Shown in pieces: positions 26,284-35,508 of a DNA stretch of 64,000 nucleotides. The first letter of the stretch is position 1. The number at the start of each line of letters is the position of its first letter. Under the pieces are notes generated by a model that was given only the letters and a program-made list of their open reading frames with translations, searched no databases and was not told the origin of the DNA. The stretch is from NCBI RefSeq assembly GCF_005049045.1, contig NZ_SUPK01000011.1, positions 1 to 64,000 on the forward strand, read 5' to 3'. The stretch comes from Cohnella pontilimi (lineage in GTDB: Bacteria > Bacillota > Bacilli > Paenibacillales > Paenibacillaceae). The position numbers and the translations under genes were made by a program.

Positions 26284-29037
26284 ATGAAACGGGGAACAAC
26301 GCGCAGCGCTTGGCTGCGGGGGATTATCGCAGGGATGCTCGCGCTTCAATTGGCCATCGGCACTTGGGCAGGCAGCGTATGGGCTGCCGACGCATCGGTG
26401 AATCCGCAGCCGGCCGATCCGGCGGCAGCAGCGCCGACGCGCGCGCAATTGGATGAAGCGCTCGGTGCGCTGCAGGCTTCGCTGGCGAATGCGAATCCGG
26501 TCAGCGACTGGGTGGCGCTCGGTTTGGCACGCTCGGGCAAATCCGTCGCGGACCGGTATTTGCCGCAGGCCGCGAAGAGCGCGGGTGACGGCAGCCTTCG
26601 GCTCGTTACCGATTATGCGCGGCTCGCGCTGGCGGTGAACGCGAACGGCGGAGACGCCCGCAAGGTTGGCCCCAATGGGCTGGATTTACTCGGCAAAATC
26701 GCGAATTTCGACAAAATGACCGCACAAGGACCGAACGCACCGGCATTCGCGCTGCTGGCGTTGGATGCGGGCAACTACCCGGCTCCCGGCTCGAAAGACC
26801 GTTGGACGAAGGATGCGCTGATCCAGTGGCTGGTCGATAACCGTACGGCCGACGGCGGATGGTCTTTGGTACCGGGCAAGAGCGATGTGGATATTACCGG
26901 CATTGTGCTGACTGCTCTCGCTCCTTACTATGATAAGAATGCTGCAGTCAAAGCCGCTGTCGATTCGGCGCTCGGCTGGTTATCCGGCGTGCAGAAGCCG
27001 AACGGAGGATTCGGCAGCCCGGAGTCGAGCGAAAGCTCTGTGCAGGTGCTGCTCGCGCTCACTTCCCTCGGGATCGATCCGGTTCAAGATGCGCGCTTTC
27101 TGAAGAACGGTAAATCCGCATTGACGCGGCTGATGGAATTCCGTCAGCCGAACGGGCAATTTGCCCACTTGCCGGGCGGCAAAGGCGACGGCTTGGCTTC
27201 GCTGTACGCCTTGCTTGGCTTGACCGCGGTAGAGCGGTGGATGGACGGCTTGCCGGGGCTGTATGCCGGTCAGCCTGCCGGTCAGCAGGTTCAAGTGACG
27301 GTGACCGGGCCGAACGGCAAGCTGGCGGAAGCCGCGGTGAATGGCCGGTCGGGCATGGAATTGTTTGTTGAAACGGTCAAGCGAAACCATGTCCCTTATG
27401 AGGTGGTGCGCGATCCGCAGTACGGAGCGTATCTTACCTCGGTATCGTCGTTCAAGAACGGCCAGTTCGGCGGGTATGACGGCTGGCAATATGCGGTGAA
27501 ACGCGGCGGCCAGTGGTTGGCCATTACGCAAGGCTTGTCGGCCTTCGTTCCGCAAGCCGGCGATCAAGTGTTCATTTATTACGGCGGTACGACGGCACTC
27601 ATTCATTCCATTAAGGTAGAACCTGCGGCTGCTCGTGAAGGACAGCCGATCCAGGTAACGATCGAGAAAGAAGTTTACGATTGGGATAGCGGCAAGGCGG
27701 ATGTGAGTCCGGCGGAAGAAGCCCGCGTCAGCCTGGGCGGCGTTTCGGCCGTTACGGATAAGGAAGGTAAGGCTACCCTTCGAGACGTGCCGAAAGGGAA
27801 GCACACGCTGGTGGTCGACGGCTATCGGACCGGCGGCGCTCCCGCGTATGTGGCGGTCGAGCAGCCTTATACGGTTGCATCGTACGTCAAGCAAGTGTCC
27901 GTTCGGGTGGAAGGCGACCAACGGACGATCGCGGAAGGAACCGCTCGGGGCGGTACGGCTTTGGAGGCTTTGGAAGCCATGCTGAAAGCCAAACAAATCG
28001 GCTATGAAGTGAAGGAAACTTCCTTCGGCAAATATGTGTCGTCCATCGGCGGCATTCAAGCCGGCAAATTCGGCGGATACGACGGATGGCTGTTTGCCGT
28101 GAAGGACGGCGGCCAATGTATGGTACCGGCTGAAGGAATCGGAACTTTCCTGTTGGATGACGGGCAAGAGCTTGTCGTCTATTACGGCGATAACACGAAG
28201 CTGGCTGAGCCGGCAGCGGTAACGCCTCAGCAGCCGAAGCCGGGACAGCCGGTTACGGTGAAAGTCACCTATCGCGATATGAATTGGGAAACCGGGAAGC
28301 TTCAAGATCCGAAACCGCTGGCTGGCGTCAAGGTCTCGGCGGGCGGTGCGGCCGCTACGACCGACGCCGACGGAAATGCGAAGCTGAGCGCGCTGCCAGA
28401 AGGTGTTCACACGGTTTCCATAACGGGTTATACAGACGGAAAAGCGCCTTTGGTCGTTCGAACCGTCAGCAAGCTGACCGTTGCAGCGAGCTACAACGAT
28501 CAAAACGCGGTCTCGGTTTGGGCGGCGGATTCGGTGCGCACAGCGCGCGCGGCCGGCATCTTGAATGGGCCTGCGGATTCGCTTACCGCATTTCAACCGA
28601 AAGAGGCCATTACACGCGCGGAATTCGTGGCCGCGCTGGTGCGGGCGATAGGGCTAAAGCCGGCTGCCGGATCGACTTTCGGGGATGTGTCGCCGAAAGC
28701 TTGGTACGCGAAGGAAATCGAAGCGGCGGCAAAAGCGGGCTTGGTTTCCGGCGTCGCTCCGGGCAAATTCGCACCGGATGCGAAGCTGACTCGGGAGCAG
28801 GCGGCGCAATTGCTGACGAAGGCATTAAAGCTTACGGCCGCAACGTCGACAGCACTGGTTGACGGGCAGCAAGTGTCCCGTGGAGCAATGCCCGCCGTTC
28901 AGGCCGTGTTGGATAGCGGCTGGATGACGGCCTATGAAGGCAAATTCGCGCCCAAGCAATCGATGACCCGGGAGCAGGCGGCAGTCGTAACGGTTAAAGT
29001 GCTGTTGAAGCCTGGCATTGGAAAACTGGGCGCATAA
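26284..29037 (+). CDS. SLH-anchored transcobalamin/intrinsic-factor-like surface protein
   Basis: A 917-residue exported protein. After a signal peptide (cleavage near residue 32, VWAAD) comes an alpha6/alpha6-barrel region of prenyltransferase/intrinsic-factor type (about 40-325; repeats such as DALIQWLVDNRTADGGWSLV and QKPNGGFGSPESSESSVQVL). Two DUF4430 domains, related to the transcobalamin C-terminal domain, follow at about 335-440 and 540-640 (both with FGGYDGW). Between and after them are carboxypeptidase-regulatory-like beta domains. SLH repeats lie at about 745-917 (SFGDVSPKAWYAKEIEAAAK). First gene behind a cobalamin riboswitch and upstream of an ECF transporter; corrinoid binding is inferred. 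ATG at 26284 follows AGAGGAG. Confidence 0.85.
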   Translation: MKRGTTRSAWLRGIIAGMLALQLAIGTWAGSVWAADASVNPQPADPAAAAPTRAQLDEALGALQASLANANPVSDWVALGLARSGKSVADRYLPQAAKSAGDGSLRLVTDYARLALAVNANGGDARKVGPNGLDLLGKIANFDKMTAQGPNAPAFALLALDAGNYPAPGSKDRWTKDALIQWLVDNRTADGGWSLVPGKSDVDITGIVLTALAPYYDKNAAVKAAVDSALGWLSGVQKPNGGFGSPESSESSVQVLLALTSLGIDPVQDARFLKNGKSALTRLMEFRQPNGQFAHLPGGKGDGLASLYALLGLTAVERWMDGLPGLYAGQPAGQQVQVTVTGPNGKLAEAAVNGRSGMELFVETVKRNHVPYEVVRDPQYGAYLTSVSSFKNGQFGGYDGWQYAVKRGGQWLAITQGLSAFVPQAGDQVFIYYGGTTALIHSIKVEPAAAREGQPIQVTIEKEVYDWDSGKADVSPAEEARVSLGGVSAVTDKEGKATLRDVPKGKHTLVVDGYRTGGAPAYVAVEQPYTVASYVKQVSVRVEGDQRTIAEGTARGGTALEALEAMLKAKQIGYEVKETSFGKYVSSIGGIQAGKFGGYDGWLFAVKDGGQCMVPAEGIGTFLLDDGQELVVYYGDNTKLAEPAAVTPQQPKPGQPVTVKVTYRDMNWETGKLQDPKPLAGVKVSAGGAAATTDADGNAKLSALPEGVHTVSITGYTDGKAPLVVRTVSKLTVAASYNDQNAVSVWAADSVRTARAAGILNGPADSLTAFQPKEAITRAEFVAALVRAIGLKPAAGSTFGDVSPKAWYAKEIEAAAKAGLVSGVAPGKFAPDAKLTREQAAQLLTKALKLTAATSTALVDGQQVSRGAMPAVQAVLDSGWMTAYEGKFAPKQSMTREQAAVVTVKVLLKPGIGKLGA

Positions 29038-29075
29038 AGACAGGAATGAATAAAAAACGAGAGGAGGGAACGGTT

Positions 29076-29810
29076 GTGGCCAAACGTTGGCGTGCGATTG
29101 TGAAAGCGGCGGGAATGGGAGTGGTGTTCCTGTTCCTGATGTCGGCTTGCACGGAGCAGGGGCAAGTCCCCTCCGACGTGCCGCCGGCAACACCCGCTGT
29201 GCAAAGCGGTGGGGAATCTTCCGCCAGCCCGCATGAGACGAACCGTTCCCGAATTTCGGAACCGGGTCCTTCTCCTTCGGCTGTATCGCCGGACACTCCG
29301 CAGCCCGCGCAGTCTACGGCGACTGCATCTCCAAGCGAGCGGCCTTCCGATTCATCACCGGCCAGCGGAAGCGAGGCTTCCAAACCGAAGCCTGAGCCGT
29401 CTGCTTCGCCTTCGCCGGCGCCCAAACCGGCTTCGCCTTCGCCTGCCCCGGCCGCGAAGGAGATTACGCTGTCGGTGGCCGGCAACGCCGAGTGGGGAAC
29501 CATCCTCACACCGGAAAAAGTCGCTTTGAAGACGAAAGATACCGTCGCCGACTTGTTAATTCGTACGCTTAAGGCGCATAAGCTGGCGTATGAGAAGCGG
29601 GGAAGCGGAGCTTTATTTTATGTGGTGGGCATTGATGGGCTTTATGAGTTCGACGACGGTCCGACAAGCGGGTGGAAGTACCGCGTGAACGGCAAGGAAC
29701 CCGGAGAGGGTGCCGGATCCGTCGAACCGAAGCCGGGTGACCGAATCGAGTGGTTCTATACATCCGAGGATGCGGACGCCTTGTCCGGCGGCAAGGGGTC
29801 GGCGCCATGA
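29076..29810 (+). CDS. DUF4430 (transcobalamin-like) lipoprotein
   Basis: A 244-residue lipoprotein: signal peptide with lipobox LMSAC (Cys25), then a long Pro/Ser/Ala-rich spacer (about residues 30-135) that would reach through the wall, then a single C-terminal DUF4430 domain (about 140-240; TVADLLIRTLKAHKLAYEKR, DDGPTSGWKYRVNG, KPGDRIEWFYTS). The GTG at 29076 is preferred because GAGGAGGG precedes it and it gives a normal signal peptide; an ATG at 29046 is possible. Its stop overlaps the EcfT start. A role in handing a corrinoid to the ECF transporter is inferred from context. Confidence 0.82.
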   Translation: MAKRWRAIVKAAGMGVVFLFLMSACTEQGQVPSDVPPATPAVQSGGESSASPHETNRSRISEPGPSPSAVSPDTPQPAQSTATASPSERPSDSSPASGSEASKPKPEPSASPSPAPKPASPSPAPAAKEITLSVAGNAEWGTILTPEKVALKTKDTVADLLIRTLKAHKLAYEKRGSGALFYVVGIDGLYEFDDGPTSGWKYRVNGKEPGEGAGSVEPKPGDRIEWFYTSEDADALSGGKGSAP

Positions 29811-30700
29811 ACGAAGGCTTCGGCGTAAGGTCGCTTCATCCGTCGGTTATGCTTATGTACTATGCCGGAGGCATGACCTTCGGCATGTTGCTGTTTCATC
29901 CGGTCATTTTGCTGTGCGGTTGGGCGGCGTCTATCATCTTCAACCTTCACATGGACGGCGGGAAGGCATGGAAAAGATGGGCGGTACCCGCACTGTCGGC
30001 GCTGTTGTTTCTGCTGGTCCTCAATCCGCTCGTGTCCCACCGCGGGCGGACCGTGCTGTTTTATTGGGGGGATATTCCGATCACGCTGGAGTCCGTCGTT
30101 TACGGGGTGACCATGGCGTGTTCGCTGATGAATCTGGTGACGCTTTTTATCTCTTACCGGATTTTGATAACCGAACATAAATTTCTGTATCTGTTCGCGC
30201 GGGTGTCTCCCAAGGCCGCTCTTCTCACCATGATGGCCTCCGGTCTGGTACCGCGGCTGCGCAGGCGGATGCAGGAGCTGATGATCGTGCAAAAAACGCG
30301 CGGGATCTCGGTCACGCAAGGGTCTCTCGTGCTTCGTGCGCGGCATGGAACCCGGCTGGTGGGCAATCTGTTGTCTTGGGCGCTCGAGGATGCCCTGCAG
30401 ACCGCAGACTCCATGCAGGCGAGAGGATATGGCACCGGGCCGAGAAGCGCTTACCCGGCGTTCCGGTTTCGTGTTCGGGATGGAGCCGCCGCTGCGGGTT
30501 TACTGATCGCCGCCGCCGTTATATTCTTCTTGTGGTCGCGGGGGAATGGGTATTTAACGATTTATCCGAGGCTTGGATCCGTCTCTCTAAGCAACGGAGA
30601 CATATCGGTGCTGGTGGTTTATATCTTGTTTTTGCTGCTGCCGCTGGGCTGGGAATGGAGGGACCGGAAAACATGGCAAGCGTTGAACTACAAAACCTGA
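29807..30700 (+). CDS. ECF transporter transmembrane (T) component
   Basis: A 297-residue CbiQ/EcfT-type membrane protein that couples the ATPases to the substrate-binding S component. It has about six transmembrane segments and the two coupling helices with A-R-G-like motifs: LRRRMQELMIVQKTRGI and LEDALQTADSMQARGYG. Start ATG at 29807 overlaps the lipoprotein stop (ATGA). The gene belongs to the cobalamin-riboswitch operon together with fused ATPase and S-component genes. Confidence 0.9.
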   Translation: MNEGFGVRSLHPSVMLMYYAGGMTFGMLLFHPVILLCGWAASIIFNLHMDGGKAWKRWAVPALSALLFLLVLNPLVSHRGRTVLFYWGDIPITLESVVYGVTMACSLMNLVTLFISYRILITEHKFLYLFARVSPKAALLTMMASGLVPRLRRRMQELMIVQKTRGISVTQGSLVLRARHGTRLVGNLLSWALEDALQTADSMQARGYGTGPRSAYPAFRFRVRDGAAAAGLLIAAAVIFFLWSRGNGYLTIYPRLGSVSLSNGDISVLVVYILFLLLPLGWEWRDRKTWQALNYKT

Positions 30701-32331
30701 CTTTCCATTATCCGGACTTGCGGACCGCGGCGTTGTCGAATTTGAGCTTATCGGTGCGCGGCGGGGAATTTGTCGTGCTGGCCGGCCCGTCCGGCAGCGG
30801 CAAGTCGACTTTGCTCCGCCTGCTGAAGCGGGAAGTGTCGCCGGGCGGCCGGCTTTCCGGCTCCATCCTGCTCGACGGACGGCCGCTGGAAGCTTGGCCG
30901 GCACGCGAAGCTGCTTCCGCCGTCGGACTTGTTATGCAGCACCCGGACAATCAGCTGGTTGTGGACTCGGTGGAACATGAGCTCGCGTTCGGCATGGAAA
31001 ACTTCGGCATGGAACGAAGCGCCATGCGCCGGCGTATGGCCGAGATCGCCGGGTTTTTCGGCCTGGAGCCGCTGTTGTCCCGGCGGACAGACGAGTTGTC
31101 CGGAGGGCAGAAGCAGACGGTCAATTTGGCTTCCGTGCTCATGCTCCAGCCGCAGCTGCTGCTGCTCGACGAGCCGCTGGCTCAGCTGGATCCGCTGGCG
31201 GCGCGGGATCTGCTCGGGATGATCAAGCGGTTGAACGACGAGTGGGGTATTACCGTCATTATGAGTGAACACCGGATCGACGATCTTCTGCCGCTTGCCG
31301 ACCGCGTGGTGCGGCTCGAGCGGGGAGGATTGGCATTCGACGGCCCGCCCCGCGGGTTCGCCGAAGAGGCTTGGCGGCGTCAGGAGCCGTCGTGGGTGGA
31401 GGCGCTCCCGGCCGTCACGCGCTGGGCGCTTTCGCAGCCGCATAGCGAGACGATAAGGGACAGCGGCCCGCCCCCTTTGTCCGTCAAAGAAGCCAGGCAG
31501 CTTCTCGACCGGGGACACCTCGCGGCCGAATCCGGGTCAACCCGGCAAAGCCCTTCATCCGCTGCAGCCCGAAAACCGCTTTTGCAGGCCGATGGTGTCT
31601 TCTTCGCCTACGACAAGCGTTCGCCCGCGGTGATGAGCGGGCTTGAATGGACGATTCGGCAAGGGGACCGGATCGCCTTGTTCGGCGGCAACGGCAGCGG
31701 CAAATCAACGCTGCTGCGCTTGCTGGCAGGACTTTTTCCGCCGCAGCGGGGCGAGGTGCTGCTGGAAGGCGTGAAGCTGAAACGCTTGCCTGAAGCAGAG
31801 CGCTATACGCGTATCGGTTATTTGGCGCAAAATCCGCTGCTGCATTTTGCTTACGACACGCTGGAAGAAGATTTGTTTCAGGCGGCGAGAAGGGCCGAAT
31901 GCCCCGACCCGGCGGCTGAAGTGCGGAGATCGGCCGAGCGGTTCGGCCTGCAAAGGTTACTGGATCGTCATCCGCACGATTTGAGCGGAGGCGAGCGTCA
32001 GCTCGGCGCCCTGGCCATGGCGCTGTTCGGGCGGCCTCAGCTTCTGCTGCTGGATGAGCCGACCAAAGGCGTCGATGCGGCGGCCAAAACGCGGCTCGCG
32101 GCCCACTTGCGCACGGTCCACGAGTCCGGCACCACGATGGTCATCGCCACGCACGACGTGGAGTTCTCCGCCGCATACGCCAATCGCTGCTCGCTGTTGT
32201 TCCAAGGGGAAATCGTGGCGGACGAAGAGCCCGAAACCTTTTTCCAAGGCAACCTGTTTTACGCCACGCCGCTGCACCGGCTGCTCAATTCCCTTACGTC
32301 TTCTCCTGCAGAGGAGGCGGATGTGCGATGA
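30673..32331 (+). CDS. ECF transporter ATPase, two fused ATP-binding domains
   Basis: A 552-residue protein with two complete ABC ATPase domains in one chain (A and A' of the ECF energising module, usually separate in Firmicutes). Domain 1: Walker A GPSGSGKST (38-46), signature LSGGQKQ, Walker B LLLLDEPLAQLDP. Domain 2: Walker A GGNGSGKST (338-346), signature LSGGERQ, Walker B LLLLDEPTKGVDA. A linker of about 50 residues joins them near residues 255-300. The ATG at 30673 behind GGAGGG overlaps the EcfT end by 28 bases, and the stop overlaps the S-component start by four bases. Confidence 0.93.
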   Translation: MASVELQNLTFHYPDLRTAALSNLSLSVRGGEFVVLAGPSGSGKSTLLRLLKREVSPGGRLSGSILLDGRPLEAWPAREAASAVGLVMQHPDNQLVVDSVEHELAFGMENFGMERSAMRRRMAEIAGFFGLEPLLSRRTDELSGGQKQTVNLASVLMLQPQLLLLDEPLAQLDPLAARDLLGMIKRLNDEWGITVIMSEHRIDDLLPLADRVVRLERGGLAFDGPPRGFAEEAWRRQEPSWVEALPAVTRWALSQPHSETIRDSGPPPLSVKEARQLLDRGHLAAESGSTRQSPSSAAARKPLLQADGVFFAYDKRSPAVMSGLEWTIRQGDRIALFGGNGSGKSTLLRLLAGLFPPQRGEVLLEGVKLKRLPEAERYTRIGYLAQNPLLHFAYDTLEEDLFQAARRAECPDPAAEVRRSAERFGLQRLLDRHPHDLSGGERQLGALAMALFGRPQLLLLDEPTKGVDAAAKTRLAAHLRTVHESGTTMVIATHDVEFSAAYANRCSLLFQGEIVADEEPETFFQGNLFYATPLHRLLNSLTSSPAEEADVR

Positions 32332-33077
32332 AAAACGCGATCCGCCGCCGTGTGGACGCCAAGCTGCTGGTGCTGCCGATTGCCGTCATCTACCTGTATG
32401 TGGCTTTTACGGCACTGCAGCGTGGAAATTCGCTGCTGATCGGCATCGTGCTCGTGCTGTTGTCCATGGCGCCGTTCCTATGGCGATTCGAACGCCGCGA
32501 GCGCCAAGCGAGGGAACTGGTGCTCATGGCGGTCATGGCTGCCGTCGCCTCGGTGGGCCGCATTCCGTTCGCCGTCTTGCTGCCGAATTTCACGCCGGTA
32601 ACTTTCATCGTCATCATATCCGGGGTTGTATTAGGCGCGGAAGCGGGCTGGATGGTCGGAGCCGTTACGGCGCTCGTTTCGAACTTTTTTCTCGGGCAAG
32701 GCCCATGGACCGCCTGGCAAATGTTCGGCTGGGGCATGGCCGGCTTCACCGCCGGACTGATGGCGCATCACCGACCGCTCTTCCGCAGACGCCTTCCGCT
32801 TCTCTTGTTCGGCGCCTGCTGGGGGTTCTTGTATGATTGGATTCAAAATATTACGCTTGCCATAGATATATGGGTAAGGGAGCAATCATGGGCTTCCATC
32901 GCCGCGATGTATGGCTTGGGATTGCCTTTCGATTTCATCCACGCAGCCGCCAATGTGTTTTTCCTCGGCGTATTCGGTCCTTCCTGGATCAAGCTGCTGG
33001 AACGGTATCGCCGGAAATACGGGGCGTTGGAGCGGGAGTCCGCCCGCTCATCCATCCGAATGGAGGAGGTCGGCTGA
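32328..33077 (+). CDS. ECF transporter substrate-binding (S) component, probably corrinoid-specific
   Basis: A 249-residue membrane protein with six or seven helices. It shows the ECF S-component hallmark of small-residue helix 1 (LVLMAVMAAVASVGRIPFAV), the VTFIVIISGVVLGAEAGWMVGA block, and FFLGQGPWTAWQMFGWGMAGF. It completes the T-A-A'-S set. The cobalamin riboswitch and the transcobalamin-like surface proteins upstream suggest that it binds cobalamin or a precursor, comparable to CbrT/CblT-type S components; specificity cannot be read directly from the sequence. Start overlaps the ATPase stop (ATGA). Confidence 0.87.
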   Translation: MKNAIRRRVDAKLLVLPIAVIYLYVAFTALQRGNSLLIGIVLVLLSMAPFLWRFERRERQARELVLMAVMAAVASVGRIPFAVLLPNFTPVTFIVIISGVVLGAEAGWMVGAVTALVSNFFLGQGPWTAWQMFGWGMAGFTAGLMAHHRPLFRRRLPLLLFGACWGFLYDWIQNITLAIDIWVREQSWASIAAMYGLGLPFDFIHAAANVFFLGVFGPSWIKLLERYRRKYGALERESARSSIRMEEVG

Positions 33078-33079
33078 TC

Positions 33080-33364
33080 ATGGCCAAAGAACCGATTCTC
33101 ACCGAGACGGAAATTGCGGAAGGCTTGCAAGCCTTGTCCGGCTGGCAGGCCGAGGAAGGCAAAACGATCGTGAAAAAATATTTGTTCCCGAGCTTCCCCG
33201 AAGCCATCACCTTCGTGAACAAGGTGGCGGACATTGCGGAACGTTTGAATCACCATCCGTTTATTTCGATCGATTACCGGCGCGTGACGCTTCGGCTCAC
33301 GACATGGCACTCCGGCGGGCTGACGAGGCTGGACATGGAATCGGCCAAAGCTTACGATGAATAA
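33080..33364 (+). CDS. Pterin-4a-carbinolamine dehydratase
   Basis: A 94-residue protein that dehydrates 4a-hydroxytetrahydropterins during regeneration of pterin cofactors. The family signature is complete: LSGW near the start, AERLNHHPFISIDYRRV with the catalytic His pair, then TTWHSGGLTRLD. The ATG at 33080 follows GGAGGAGGT and lies two bases after the S-component stop, so it is cotranscribed with the corrinoid transporter genes, an unexpected partner. No aromatic amino-acid hydroxylase is in the window. Confidence 0.93.
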   Translation: MAKEPILTETEIAEGLQALSGWQAEEGKTIVKKYLFPSFPEAITFVNKVADIAERLNHHPFISIDYRRVTLRLTTWHSGGLTRLDMESAKAYDE

Positions 33365-33403
33365 AAAGCCGTTCGCCCGGCGCGACAGCTTGGAGGGGCT
33401 TAT

Positions 33404-35131
33404 TTGATTCGTCGTTTTTTATCGTATTACCGACCTTATAAGAAACTTTTTCTGCTGGATTTTGCCTGCGCCGTGCTGGTCGCCTTGCTCGAGCTGGGCT
33501 TCCCGGTCGCCGTCCAATGGATCATCGATACCCTGCTGCCCGACAAGAACTGGTCGGCTATCGCCTGGGCCGGAGCCGGTCTTTTGGCGTTGTATTTGAT
33601 CAGCATGGGTATGCAGTTTGTCGTAAACTATTGGGGCCATATGCTGGGCATCAACATCGAGACGGATATGCGTAAACAGCTTTTCCATCATGTACAGAAG
33701 CTTTCGTTCCGTTTTTTCGACAATACCAAAACCGGCCAAATCATGTCCCGGCTCACGAACGACTTGTTCGACCTCGGCGAGATGGCGCACCACGGACCCG
33801 AAGACTTGTTCATTGCGCTCATGACGCTGGCCGGCGCGTTCGGCATCATGTTCATGGTGAACTGGGAGCTTTCTCTCATTACGTTGGTCGCAGTCCCGAT
33901 TCTCGCATGGCTCATCGTCTTCTTCAACGCCAAGCTGAACAAAGCGGACACGTATATGCTGGAGAGCATCGCCGACGTGAATGCCCGCGTGGAAGACACG
34001 ATATCCGGGGTCCGCGTCGTGAAGTCGTTCGGCAACGAGGAGTTCGAGCTCCGGCGTTTCGAGGAGAACAACCGGAAATTCCGTTCGGCGAAGCTGAGAT
34101 CGTATAAAACGATGTCGTTCAGCTGGTCCAGCATCTACATGCTCACACGCGTCATTTCGCTTCTCGTCCTTATCGGCGGAGCCTGGTATACGTACCAGGG
34201 AAAGCTCACCTACGGTGAACTGATAGGCTTTCTTTTATATGTGAACATCTTTTTGCGTCCGATCGAGAAAATCAACGTGCTGCTGGAGATGTATCCGAAA
34301 GGAATGGCGGGATTCCGGCGATTGTGCAGTTTGCTGGACACCGAGCCGGATGTGAAGGATTCGCCGGATGCGGTCGAGGTGCGAAACCTTAAGGGGAATA
34401 TTGCGTTTCGCAGCGTGACGTTCGGCTATGAGAATCACGCGCATGTTCTGAAAAATATCAATTTGCATATACGGGCCGGTGAAACGTTAGCGCTTGTCGG
34501 GCCTTCCGGGGCAGGCAAGTCCACGTTGTGCAGCTTGATCCCGCGGTTTTACGAAATCGACGAAGGCGAAATCACGATCGACGGGATTGATATTCGCCGG
34601 ATGACGCAGCATTCGCTGAGGAATCAGATCGGCATCGTGCAGCAGGACGTGTTCCTGTTTAACGGAACGATCCGGGAAAACATCGCGTACGGCAAATTGG
34701 ACGCGACCGAGGAACAGATTTGGGAGGCGGCGCGGCAGGCGCATCTGGAGCCGATGCTGCAGGCTTTGCCGGACGGGCTAGACACCCTCATCGGCCAACG
34801 CGGCTTGAAGCTGTCCGGCGGGCAGCGCCAGCGGCTGTCGATTGCGCGGATCTTCTTGAAAAACCCGCCGATTCTCATCCTCGACGAAGCGACCTCGGCG
34901 CTCGACACCGAGACGGAGCTTGCGATCCAGCAAGCACTCGAGCGCTTGTCCCGCAATCGTACGACACTGATTATCGCACACCGGCTCGCCACGATCCGGC
35001 ATGCGGACCGCATCGTCGTCGTGACCGAGGAAGGCATAGCGGAGGAAGGATCGCACGAAGCGCTGCTGGCCTCCGGCGGCGTCTACGCCCGCCTCAGTGC
35101 CGCGCAGTTCGGTACCGCATTGGTGCCTTAA
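33404..35131 (+). CDS. ABC exporter, fused membrane and ATPase domains
   Basis: A 575-residue homodimer-type exporter. Six transmembrane helices occupy residues 1-310 (first: LFLLDFACAVLVALLELGF), followed by an ATPase domain with Walker A GPSGAGKST (366-374), signature LSGGQRQR, Walker B ILILDEATSALDTETE and the switch IIAHRLATI. The substrate is unknown; the MsbA/BmrA/YfiB-like family exports lipids, drugs or peptides. The start is TTG after GGAGGGG. It lies 39 bases after the pterin dehydratase without a terminator between them, so it may be the last gene of the riboswitch-controlled transcript. Confidence 0.92.
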   Translation: MIRRFLSYYRPYKKLFLLDFACAVLVALLELGFPVAVQWIIDTLLPDKNWSAIAWAGAGLLALYLISMGMQFVVNYWGHMLGINIETDMRKQLFHHVQKLSFRFFDNTKTGQIMSRLTNDLFDLGEMAHHGPEDLFIALMTLAGAFGIMFMVNWELSLITLVAVPILAWLIVFFNAKLNKADTYMLESIADVNARVEDTISGVRVVKSFGNEEFELRRFEENNRKFRSAKLRSYKTMSFSWSSIYMLTRVISLLVLIGGAWYTYQGKLTYGELIGFLLYVNIFLRPIEKINVLLEMYPKGMAGFRRLCSLLDTEPDVKDSPDAVEVRNLKGNIAFRSVTFGYENHAHVLKNINLHIRAGETLALVGPSGAGKSTLCSLIPRFYEIDEGEITIDGIDIRRMTQHSLRNQIGIVQQDVFLFNGTIRENIAYGKLDATEEQIWEAARQAHLEPMLQALPDGLDTLIGQRGLKLSGGQRQRLSIARIFLKNPPILILDEATSALDTETELAIQQALERLSRNRTTLIIAHRLATIRHADRIVVVTEEGIAEEGSHEALLASGGVYARLSAAQFGTALVP

Positions 35132-35135
35132 CAAC

Positions 35136-35181
35136 GAAAAATCCGAAGCTCCGGCAACCGCCGCGAAGCTTCGGATTTTTC
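35136..35181. terminator. Bidirectional terminator
   Basis: AAAAATCCGAAGCT / AGCTTCGGATTTTT stem around a 16-base loop, between the exporter gene (+) and the DUF378 gene (-). Confidence 0.88.
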
Positions 35182-35194
35182 TTGTTTCCTCCAG

Positions 35195-35398
35195 TTAATC
35201 GGTATCGGACACCTTTCCAAAAAACGACAGCGCGTATAGAGCCGCAACACCTACAACGATGTAAACCACCTTGGAGCCGACTTCCGCGGAACCGCCGAAA
35301 ATTTCGCTTACCACATCGTACTCGAACAATCCGACCGACAACCAGTTCAAGCCTCCGAGAATGACGAGAATCAGGCTGATCACATTGAGGGCCTTCAT
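35195..35398 (-). CDS. DUF378 small membrane protein
   Basis: A 67-residue protein with two transmembrane helices: MKALNVISLILVILGGLNW followed by LSVGLFEYDVVSEIFGG, and SKVVYIVVGVAALYALSFF. This is the DUF378 (YuzA-like) pattern. I start it at the ATG at 35398, downstream of GAAGGAGG, rather than at an upstream codon that would add 15 non-conserved residues. Function unknown. Confidence 0.9.
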   Translation of the reverse strand: MKALNVISLILVILGGLNWLSVGLFEYDVVSEIFGGSAEVGSKVVYIVVGVAALYALSFFGKVSDTD

Positions 35399-35508
35399 CG
35401 GGCAAACTGCCTCCTTCGCTTGGTGAAATCGCACTTTCGCCAAACCTTTCGGACATTCGCCGCCAAATCTTCGTTGTTCACTACAGTTGTATGTGCTGCG
35501 GCTTCCCG

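Noticed and set aside
26980..28596. 538-codon open frame antisense to the SLH/transcobalamin-like gene
   Set aside because: Low-complexity Arg/His-rich product typical of antisense reading of GC-rich genes.
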